A DNA stretch of 17,417 bases from the NCBI GenBank assembly GCA_900404475.1, contig OUQQ01000443.1:1-17417 (forward strand), written 5' to 3'. Below, piece by piece: positions 1 to 6,741 of this stretch; within the stretch, counting starts at the first letter, position 1; every line of letters starts with the position of its first letter. This DNA comes from Spongospora subterranea (taxonomy: Eukaryota; Endomyxa; Phytomyxea; Plasmodiophorida; Plasmodiophoridae). Both the position numbers and the translations under genes were made by a program. The notes beneath the pieces are model-generated. The model saw only the letters and a program-made list of their open reading frames with translations. It was not told the DNA's origin and made no database searches.

Positions 1-1305
1 ACAAGTTGGTCAACAGTAGACAAAGTGAAACCGGTAGTTGGGAATTGTTAGTTTCATGGAAAGATTGAGATCAGCTGCATGATTCATGGGAACCTCTTAT
101 GTAAACCCTACTTCGAGAGGAAAATTCACTCCACGATGACGGTTGACTGATCCCATTGGGCGATTTACGGTTGTTGTTTCAGGACGGAAAACTGACGCGG
201 TTTACAGTTCCGTGGGACGGATTTTCCGTCCACTGTATTTTCCATTTCAGTCGTGCGGTGGGGTATATCAGGTATAGTGAATTTACGGTATATATCAATA
301 TCGACCCCCTACAATAGTGCGAATACGGTAAATATCAAAAATTGACACCCCCCACTATAGTGCAAATAAATACTCCTACAGTACTCCATACGGTGGTGAA
401 TATCAAAATTGACCCCCCATTATAGCGCAAATACGGTAAATGTTTCAATTGATTCCCCTAAAATAGTGCAAAATACGATATACTCCTACATATTATAATT
501 GAGTACTTGACAATCGGATAACGACCTAACCAGATGATCATTGAACAGTGAAAAGATGGATCGGTTCAATGTTTTCGTGGATGGTAGACTCATACAAGAA
601 ATTCCCATCGACTGGATGAGATGTTGAACTTCAGAGTCGTGCTTGTCCTACTATCTGAACATTCGATAGTATGAAAATATTTGAGGGAAAACTTTCTCAG
701 CAATACCAAAGCTGATAATCATGTGAGGCATCTTAAACTCCGGCTTTGTTTGTGTTTGTTGAACGATGACCAATTTTTGCCACCATGATCGCAATATGTT
801 CAAAGGGGACACGTCAATGGTACATACATTATTTGATCACTGTTGAACACAACGCAATTGCTTCTCAACGATTACCCAGAATATAGCAGTTCGACAGACG
901 CCTGAAGGAAGAAGGTGTGTCACCTTATACCCAATTCTCAAACAACCATGTCGTGCACCGCCTGATCATACACACTTCGTGGCATATCCGGAAACGGACA
1001 TGACAAAGCAATGCACAACCCGCCTAAACCTCAAATCAAGGTGCTGGAAAACAAGAGAGACCCAAACTCCAGAACACAGAAGGGCCGAATTGCACACCAA
1101 CCATCAACATTCACCAACATTCGACTAGCAGGCCTAGCACCACATATTTGACGAATCGGGTCATCGTAGGACGGCACTCTTACATCGTAAACAACAAATG
1201 ATCATGGCCATCCGAAATCAGAGCGAGCACCAACGGGTAGGCAACCACAATACACTTTGACGGAAGCGGTGCGGGAGTGATGGCCGATTGGCGCCAACTG
1301 ATGAT
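1..1305. other. Non-coding 5' region, AT-rich
   Basis: I find no convincing coding region or RNA gene here. The only clear structure is the degenerate tandem repeat at 284-473, described separately. The rest is mixed sequence with stops in all frames and no long open frame. Confidence 0.5.
284..473 (+). repeat. Degenerate tandem repeat, four ~40-43-nt units
   Basis: Units start with TACGGT at about 284, 324, 389 and 432. Each then has an ATATCAA-type core, an ATTGACCCCCC-type C-tract and a TATAGTGCAAA-type end. A 22-nt spacer containing TACTCCTACA separates units 2 and 3. The same TACTCCTACA recurs at 481-490, just after unit 4, so the true unit may be the core plus this spacer. The units differ by several substitutions, so this is an old minisatellite rather than a fresh expansion. 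Confidence 0.75.
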
Positions 1306-1548
1306 TTAGTTCCCAATAATGACGCCGACATAGTGGTGGGGAATCATCGCCCACACCAACAGACTCACTGGATATCTGTTCGACATCAGAGGGCGTATTG
1401 TTTTGGCCGGTCGACCTGCCGTCATGGAGCTCGATCCGGGCGCGTTAATCGTGTTCATGGCGCTCTCCAGGGGCCACATCACTGGCCGACGATATTTACC
1501 TGGATAATTGAGGTCGGATATCCGGTTAAGGTGAAGTTGGGACGACAT
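1306..1548 (-). CDS. Possible small hypothetical protein, head to head with tyrosinase
   Basis: An 80-codon frame starts at an ATG at 1548 (MSSQLHLNRISDLNYPG) and runs to a stop at 1306. It resembles no family I know. A GTAAAT donor-like site follows codon 16, so the real gene, if any, could be spliced there. The start lies about 140 nt from the tyrosinase ATG on the opposite strand and next to the E-box/AP-1-like cluster, so the two could share a promoter. The overlapping plus-strand frame is equally open, so this could easily be chance. Confidence 0.2.
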   Translation of the reverse strand: MSSQLHLNRISDLNYPGKYRRPVMWPLESAMNTINAPGSSSMTAGRPAKTIRPLMSNRYPVSLLVWAMIPHHYVGVIIGN

Positions 1549-1550
1549 GG

Positions 1551-1585
1551 CACATGTGAGTCATGTGAATGAGTCAACTGACTCA
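1551..1585 (+). promoter_or_regulatory. E-box and TGA(G/C)TCA site cluster upstream of tyrosinase
   Basis: Within 35 nt there are a palindromic CACATGTG (1551-1558), a second CATGTG E-box (1562-1567), and three TGA(G/C)TCA sites (1557-1563, 1570-1576, 1579-1585). CATGTG is bound by bHLH-ZIP factors and TGA(G/C)TCA by AP-1-type bZIP factors. The stretch AGTCATGTG (1559-1567) equals the first nine bases of the vertebrate M-box AGTCATGTGCT. The cluster ends about 55 nt before a TATA-like box. The site matches are visible; their function is inferred. Confidence 0.5.
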
Positions 1586-1640
1586 ACGGGAAACTGTTCG
1601 TCGTTGCCGCCACGAGAAGAAACTCGCCAATCTCAGTTTG

Positions 1641-1648
1641 TATTTATA
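1641..1648 (+). promoter_or_regulatory. TATA-like box for the tyrosinase gene
   Basis: TATTTATA lies 44 nt before the ATG chosen at 1692. Transcription would start about 25-30 nt after the box, leaving a 5' leader of only some 20 nt. This fits the ATG at 1692 better than the in-frame ATG at 1569, which is upstream of the box. Confidence 0.4.
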
Positions 1649-1691
1649 TCAAATCTTTATAGAGCATTATACGACCAAGATCCAATCCAGA

Positions 1692-3518
1692 ATGCGTCCG
1701 CTGGTCCTATTATCAATATCGACGATCGTCGCGATCGTATTCGCGGTGACGAACGCCCAGCTCGTCCAAACCTGGGACTGCCGCAGCATGAACGGCGTCA
1801 AAACCACAGAGAGCGTCGTGGCCCGATCGGGTCTGATCTCGGACGGCCCTGGCGGTGTCCGCTCCAATACCTGGTGCGAATGGATCATTCAACCGCCGCC
1901 ATTGGCCAACGGCAAACCGCGTCGCGTCAAGTTCACATTCCGCTCGTTCAACATGATGTCGGGCGAGGATTTCGTCTGGGTCTTCGACGACGCCGTCAGT
2001 CGGAGCGTTCCCGTCCAACGCCTGACCGGCACCTACATGCCGGAGCCGTTCTACTCGTCGAGCGACGCCGGTTTGCGCGTCGAGTACCGATCCAGCGAGT
2101 TCGGGGTCGGGAACGCGGTCGCCGAAGAACAGGGGTTCGAAGCGCTGTTCGAGATCGTGGAGGTGAAGGGCGTCTGCAACCCGAACCCGTGCAGCGACGA
2201 GAGCGTCTGCATCGAGGACGAGCGCGGCGGCCATCGGTGCACGCGCTGCCCGATCGGCTACACGGGCGACAGCTCGCTGAAGGGCGGCTGCGTCAAGGTC
2301 GTCCCGTGCCCGACGCCCATCGTTCGCAAGAACCTGCTGCACCTGACCAAGGACGAGAAGGACCTGTACTTCTTCGCCCTGCAGAGCCTGCGCCGATCGG
2401 GCCTGTACGACGAGATCATGTGGATCCACGCCGACAAGGTCAACTTCAACTTCGCCCATTTCACGGACGGGTTCCTGCCCTGGCACCGCCAATACCTGCT
2501 CATGTTCGAGCGGGCGCTGCAGTCGGTGTCGCCCCAGTGCAACTGCCTGGGCATCCCGTTCTTCGACTGGACGATGGACGCGGCCGACCCGGAGCGATCG
2601 TACATCTTCACGGACGAGTATTTCGGGGGGAACGGGGTCGACCTGGGCGATGGGAAGAAGTGTGTTCGCAGCGGGCAGTTCCAGTGGACGGTGTTGGGCA
2701 ATAGCTGTCTGCAACGGGATCTGAACGGTGCCGGGTTCTTCGCCACGCGCGAAGAGGTCCTGAATGCGATCGCCAGCAACGAGCGGTTCCGCGACTTCTC
2801 TAGGGCGATCGAGCTGTTCCACGACACGGTCCATCGGTTCTTCTCGGGGACGATGGTGCTGGACAACTCGGCGGACGAGCCCGTGTTCCTGAGCCACCAT
2901 TCGTTCATCGATATGCTGTGGTCGGTCTGGCAAGATTGTCACGACTACGACCAGATCCCGGCGGCCAGTGTTCGATCGAACAGCAACGCGTTCACGGGCG
3001 GGATCGAAATCGGATCGCTAAGCACTCAGGTCAACACCGACTACAACGCGCCGATGCCGTTCAGGTTGGCGCACGTGGACGTTCCCGTCGTCCCCATGGA
3101 ACTACACGATATCCGCTCGCTCAGCTACTCGTACGACAATATGCACTTCCTGTCCGATCCGGCGACGGTCGAGTGGTTCGACCCGCGATGGACGACCTGC
3201 ACGATCGAGTCCATGGAGCTGTTCAAGAGCAATCCCGAGGAGTTCACGAAGGCGGTGGGCGCGTCGTCATCGGCCCAGACGGGATTCCAGGCGCTGCAGG
3301 TGTTCGTGACGGCGCCGGCACTGTATTCGGGCCCGACCATGAACCCGGAACAGATCTGCCAAGGAACGTATTTAAACTTCACCGGGAAGTGCAACTGCTT
3401 CATGCGATGGAGCAACTACGAGCTGCGCTACGTCGCCAAGCTAATGCCATCGTGCCAGCGCCAGGAGATCCTCGCCTGTCTGCACGAACGCAGTGGCACC
3501 AAGCGAATGGTGTTTTGA
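1692..3518 (+). CDS. Secreted CUB-EGF-tyrosinase (type 3 copper oxidase)
   Basis: A 608-residue intronless protein. The start at 1692 gives a classical signal peptide (residues 1-23, MRPLVLLSISTIVAIVFAVT...); the in-frame ATG at 1569 would bury it. A CUB-like domain follows at about 30-157 (C30, C62-EWII). An EGF-like module spans 162-200 with six cysteines. The tyrosinase domain runs from about 210. CuA ligands are H246, H256 and H265 (FLPWHR). CuB ligands are H377 and H381 (HDTVH) plus the HH at 402-403 (SHHSFID). All six copper ligands are therefore present and an active enzyme is expected. The family oxidises phenols to o-quinones for pigment or crosslinking. There is no C-terminal membrane segment, so the product is probably secreted. 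The physiological substrate is unknown. Confidence 0.93.
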   Translation: MRPLVLLSISTIVAIVFAVTNAQLVQTWDCRSMNGVKTTESVVARSGLISDGPGGVRSNTWCEWIIQPPPLANGKPRRVKFTFRSFNMMSGEDFVWVFDDAVSRSVPVQRLTGTYMPEPFYSSSDAGLRVEYRSSEFGVGNAVAEEQGFEALFEIVEVKGVCNPNPCSDESVCIEDERGGHRCTRCPIGYTGDSSLKGGCVKVVPCPTPIVRKNLLHLTKDEKDLYFFALQSLRRSGLYDEIMWIHADKVNFNFAHFTDGFLPWHRQYLLMFERALQSVSPQCNCLGIPFFDWTMDAADPERSYIFTDEYFGGNGVDLGDGKKCVRSGQFQWTVLGNSCLQRDLNGAGFFATREEVLNAIASNERFRDFSRAIELFHDTVHRFFSGTMVLDNSADEPVFLSHHSFIDMLWSVWQDCHDYDQIPAASVRSNSNAFTGGIEIGSLSTQVNTDYNAPMPFRLAHVDVPVVPMELHDIRSLSYSYDNMHFLSDPATVEWFDPRWTTCTIESMELFKSNPEEFTKAVGASSSAQTGFQALQVFVTAPALYSGPTMNPEQICQGTYLNFTGKCNCFMRWSNYELRYVAKLMPSCQRQEILACLHERSGTKRMVF

Positions 3519-3529
3519 CCCCGAAAAAC

Positions 3530-3535
3530 AATAAA
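3530..3535 (+). terminator. Poly(A) signal of the tyrosinase gene
   Basis: AATAAA lies 12 nt after the tyrosinase stop codon. The convergent RPL9 gene ends at 3653, so the two genes share 134 nt of 3' space. Confidence 0.6.
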
Positions 3536-3652
3536 TTAACATCGGAGGAGCAAAATCTTACCGACATATTTCCTCTTTTAAAATTGACCAAAACGGGCGA
3601 TCGTTTGTGCGATAGAACTCGGCTGTTTCGGGCGGCTAGAATAGGTCTGTAT

Positions 3653-4296
3653 TTACTCAACATCAGCAAGACCGGTGTGGGAGACGTAAATGCCATCCAA
3701 GAACTTGCGGATATCCTTGTTCTTGACCAGACAGGATTGGTGAATGCTGGCGGCGCTCTGGCCAACGTTGTCGACGTTGTTGCCGGTCAGGACGAGCTGG
3801 TCTTTGACGTCGGAGCTGCGGACGACGGAAACTCCTTCGGCCAGCTTGACGTTCCGGACGATTTTCTCGCCGAGGAAATTGCGGATCATGAGCACCTTTC
3901 CGTCGTTCTCGATCGAGACGTTGATGGGAAAGTGGGCGTAGACAAGGCGCATCTTGTACTGGAATCCCTTGGTGACGCCGGTGATCATGTTCTCGATGTG
4001 GGACGTGACCGAGCGGATCGTGGCGATCGCTTTCCGGTTGCCGAACCAGAGCTCGGCCTGCAGCTTCTTGCCGCCCGGCAGCAGGCGCAGGTCGACCTTA
4101 ACGTGGTTGAACGACCGTTCCAGCCGGCCCCGCGGTCCGACCACGACGACATTACGCGCCTTGATCGAGACCTTAACTGCATCATCGACAACGATTAGAT
4201 TGTTTTGATATTCTCAAACGACAAAACAGTTCCAGTTGTAATCTTCTCACCTGATTCGGGGATCTCAACGACCCGCTTGGTCTGTAGCGTCTTCAT
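3653..4296 (-). CDS. RPL9: 60S ribosomal protein L9 (uL6), two exons
   Basis: The product is 189 residues, close to the usual ~190. Exon 1 (4296-4251) encodes MKTLQTKRVVEIPES plus one base. A 74-nt GTGAGA...GATGCAG intron (4250-4177) follows, and exon 2 (4176-3653) completes the protein in phase, giving IPESVKVSIKARNVVVVGPRG across the join. Diagnostic L9 segments are GNRKAIATIRSV, GFQYKMRLVYAHFPINV, IRNFLGEKIVR and VKNKDIRKFLDGIYVS. L9 is a large-subunit protein near the factor-binding site. The gene is divergent from RPS21 and convergent with tyrosinase. Confidence 0.96.
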
Positions 4297-4526
4297 TGGG
4301 CCGAACGCTGTCGAGGAAAACGACGACGAATATGGAGGGTGTGGGTTGATACTATCAATCCGCGACGGTGTCCGTCACGGACCACAGCGCCATATGGGTC
4401 ACCCCTAATAACACCCCACCGGCACAAGGCCATGGCCGCAATTATTGGCGCATTTCCATCGCCCAACACACGCTCGCCCGCCGTCGTCGCCGAGACCCCC
4501 TGTCCGTCCATCCATCTCTTATCGCC
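4297..4526. promoter_or_regulatory. Shared bidirectional promoter of RPL9 and RPS21
   Basis: Only 230 nt separate the two divergent start codons, so both 5' leaders and both promoters must lie here. No clear TATA box is seen. A palindrome with 6-nt arms, GTCCGT-C-ACGGAC, sits at 4370-4382, roughly a third of the way across, and is a candidate shared factor site. GGCCATGGCC at 4428-4437 is another short palindrome. Co-regulation is inferred from layout alone. Confidence 0.6.
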
Positions 4527-4961
4527 ATGGGTATCGATGTCGCCAAATACGCTCCCCGTAAATGGTATTCGCTGCCCAATTTTGGATTTGACCTGTTTCC
4601 GCCATGACGATGGAGTTTTATTTACACTGTCGTTCTAGTGTTGGCCATTGGAATTTCCTATTCACCAGCTTGGTCCAGACCGGATTTTTCATCGTCGTTC
4701 GCGTTTTTTACGATCATTGAGTGTTTATTGGATTTTCGTATTATTGACGGTATGTTCTCTAGTTCCGCCACAATGCGAATGATCACCGCCAAAGATCACG
4801 CGTCGGTCCAGATCAACGTCGGTGAGGTCGACGAGAGCGGTGTCTACACTGGTCAATACCAGACCTTCGCCTTCTCAGGCTACATCCGGTCCAAGGCCGA
4901 ATCCGACGCCTGGCTCAACAAGCTCGCCGCTGAAAAGGGCCTCGTCGCCGATATCTTCTAA
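4527..4961 (+). CDS. RPS21: 40S ribosomal protein S21 (eS21), two exons
   Basis: The product is 78 residues. Exon 1 (4527-4564) encodes MGIDVAKYAPRK plus TG. A 198-nt intron (4565-4762, GTATTC...TCTCTAG) splits the Cys codon of the PRKCSAT motif. Exon 2 (4763-4961) continues with SATMRMITAKDHASVQINV, then the VYTGQYQTFAFSGYIRSKAE segment. PRKCSAT, AKDHASVQINV and the ESD...L..L...GL end are hallmarks of S21, a eukaryote-specific small-subunit protein. The N-terminus is shorter and more divergent than usual: VAKYAPRKC where most species have V-D/E-L-Y-V/I-PRKC. A CATAAA at 4970-4975 may be the poly(A) signal. Confidence 0.95.
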
Positions 4962-5285
4962 TTTCCTCTCATAAAACTACAATTCAGAACCCTAAATCTG
5001 TCGTCGTTTTCCCTCTCCAACACCTTTTCCCTCATTCCAATGTTTAATCATTTATTCGCTCCGACACCGATCCCGTTCCAGAATCGCGGTTAATCACCAC
5101 CAGAACACTTATAGATCGACGAACCAGTCAGAAACCATTGGTTCTCCTTTGTGGTTGAGACCGTTTGGTTGAAGGCACACGTCCCTTCAGGGGCACACGC
5201 CCTTTGAGTGATGGGGGGCGTCATGACAGGGAGAAATAGGGGTGAATCCGATGGCCAAGCACGACCTTAAACTGCAGTTGCCATC
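4962..5285. other. Intergenic region between RPS21 and the acidic protein
   Basis: This holds the RPS21 3' end and the 5' flank of the next gene. No additional gene is seen. The one visible structure is an imperfect 15-nt direct repeat, AGGCACACGTCCCTT (5173-5187) and GGGCACACGCCCTTT (5191-5205), matching at 12 of 15 positions, about 85-110 nt before the next ATG. Confidence 0.45.
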
Positions 5286-6557
5286 ATGACTTGTACAGTG
5301 GAGCGATTGCCCTTCAGACCCAATCGCCCGGTCGACGCCGCCAACGGATCCGGGGTCGACGACAGCCGGGTCGAGCGCGGCGCTTCCCAGGCGGCGGCGA
5401 TGGCGGCCACGTGCACCATGGCGGTACAGACCGATCAGGCCGAGCTGGGCGAGGTGCCCAGCCACGACGACGACGACGATCTCGACCAAGGCCGGGGAAT
5501 CCAGGTTGACACGTCGACCCGCCCCGACCCGTTATCATTATCGAATATCGCTCAACAACCCGTCTACGACTATCGCCATCCGCCGCAATCGCCATGGTCG
5601 TCGCACTGGTCCAACACGACCCAGGACCTGCTGATCTGTCGCCGATCCGCTGATTCCGATGGGTCGAGTCCCGTTCAGGGCGCTGGCCGAACCCTGATGG
5701 ACCCGTCGAGCTCATATCATAGCCGACTGGACCTGATCCCGGCCGGTCGATATGGCGCTAGTCACGACCACAGCCAGAGCAGCGGCCTGGACGAGGAGGA
5801 GGAGGATGACGAGGAGCTGGCCGACGATATCTATCACGACCTGAACGGGATCGATATCGACGCGAATAGCGTGGCGAGCAACGACGACGATGGGAACGGG
5901 TATCACGATTGTGCCGATAACGACGACGACGACGACGACGACGGGAATCTATCGTGCGCGTCGAGCCACGATCAATCCTCCTCGCTGTTGGAGGACGACG
6001 AGTGCCCGGCGCTGGAGGAAGGTGAACCGGATGTGAATCGCGTCGTCTCCCGATCGTCGGCCGTGATTCCCTACAGCTCGTCGACGGTCTCGATCTCCCC
6101 GTACACGTCGTCCCCTTTCCCGCCGATCGCCTCCTCCACCTTGTCGTCTGACCTGGCCACCAGTTCCGGCGCCTTCTTCGACTGGTCTTCCGGCGCGTTA
6201 TCGGCGCTGAATGGCAATCTGTCCACGAGGACCTACGGTCAGCTATCGTCCCCTCAATCGTCGTCGCCATCGCGATTCACCATGAACGAGTCGATCTGCG
6301 ATATAATCAGTCCAATATCTCGTTATCGATCGATCACGACGCCGTCGATCCAATCGCAGATCTCGGCGGCGATCGGGACCATGTCCCCCGTGTTCCCCCA
6401 TATTCAGCAGGGCGAGGCCGACCCGGTTCGCGCCCTCCCCAGTGCCAGCGTCGAGGGCATGAGGCGAACGTTCTCGGCCTTGGTCGACAACATGCAGTCG
6501 TTCCGCTATGGGGATGGGCAACGCAATCGCCCGATCGATGTTGGCGAAGGACGTTAA
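5286..6557 (+). CDS. Acidic, Ser-rich disordered protein with two LC8-like motifs
   Basis: A 423-residue intronless frame that I cannot assign to a family. Almost all of it is low in hydrophobic residues. There are runs of Asp and Glu at about 61-65, 175-183 and 213-220, and Ser/Pro-rich stretches after about 250, so it is probably intrinsically disordered. No signal peptide or membrane segment is seen. Two segments match the binding motif of dynein light chain LC8 (DYNLL): AVQTD at 46-50 and GIQVD at 71-75. The latter is the core also found in neuronal nitric oxide synthase. A role as a dynein or LC8 hub partner is therefore possible, by inference. The coding nature is supported by length, poly(A) signal and composition. 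It converges on the coiled-coil gene. Confidence 0.7.
   Translation: MTCTVERLPFRPNRPVDAANGSGVDDSRVERGASQAAAMAATCTMAVQTDQAELGEVPSHDDDDDLDQGRGIQVDTSTRPDPLSLSNIAQQPVYDYRHPPQSPWSSHWSNTTQDLLICRRSADSDGSSPVQGAGRTLMDPSSSYHSRLDLIPAGRYGASHDHSQSSGLDEEEEDDEELADDIYHDLNGIDIDANSVASNDDDGNGYHDCADNDDDDDDDGNLSCASSHDQSSSLLEDDECPALEEGEPDVNRVVSRSSAVIPYSSSTVSISPYTSSPFPPIASSTLSSDLATSSGAFFDWSSGALSALNGNLSTRTYGQLSSPQSSSPSRFTMNESICDIISPISRYRSITTPSIQSQISAAIGTMSPVFPHIQQGEADPVRALPSASVEGMRRTFSALVDNMQSFRYGDGQRNRPIDVGEGR
5921..5942 (+). repeat. GAC trinucleotide microsatellite inside the CDS
   Basis: Seven consecutive GAC units, read in the CDS frame as Asp codons, encode most of an eight-residue Asp run in the acidic protein. 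Such tracts often vary in length between alleles. Confidence 0.8.
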
Positions 6558-6639
6558 CGCCGTTTAACGACAACAAATTCACTAGGGAATGATCATCACC
6601 AGCTCCGATTCTCATCAATTGATCCATTACAGTTCTTCA

Positions 6640-6645
6640 AATAAA
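6640..6645 (+). terminator. Poly(A) signal of the acidic-protein gene
   Basis: AATAAA lies 83 nt past the stop codon at 6557. A genomic run of A residues starts 25 nt further on. Confidence 0.6.
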
Positions 6646-6669
6646 CGATTCTTTGTTCATTGTTTGTTC

Positions 6670-6686
6670 AAAAAAAAAAAAAAAAA
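6670..6686 (+). repeat. Poly(A) tract of 17 A residues
   Basis: The uninterrupted A run lies at the distance after AATAAA where cleavage and tailing normally occur. On the opposite strand it is a T run in the 3' flank of the coiled-coil gene. It may be a plain homopolymer or the trace of a reverse-transcribed transcript (see findings). Confidence 0.85.
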
Positions 6687-6741
6687 TCAGGGTGCTCTTC
6701 GACCCGGGCGATATTGCCGATTTCACAGAACCACACACACT

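Noticed and set aside
1547..2704. A 385-codon plus-strand frame overlapping tyrosinase
   Set aside because: It is an off-frame shadow of the same GC-rich exon with an Arg-rich, motif-free translation.
1713..2942. A 409-codon minus-strand frame antisense to tyrosinase
   Set aside because: It mirrors the GC-rich coding strand of the tyrosinase, is Arg/Asp/Pro-rich and shows no motif. The plus frame has a signal peptide and all copper ligands.
2918..4198. A 426-codon plus-strand frame running from the tyrosinase 3' half across RPL9
   Set aside because: It spans two recognised genes, passes the tyrosinase poly(A) signal and is antisense to RPL9.
5758..6270. A 170-codon minus-strand frame antisense to the acidic protein
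   Set aside because: Its long Arg runs are simply the complement of Asp and Ser codons on the other strand.
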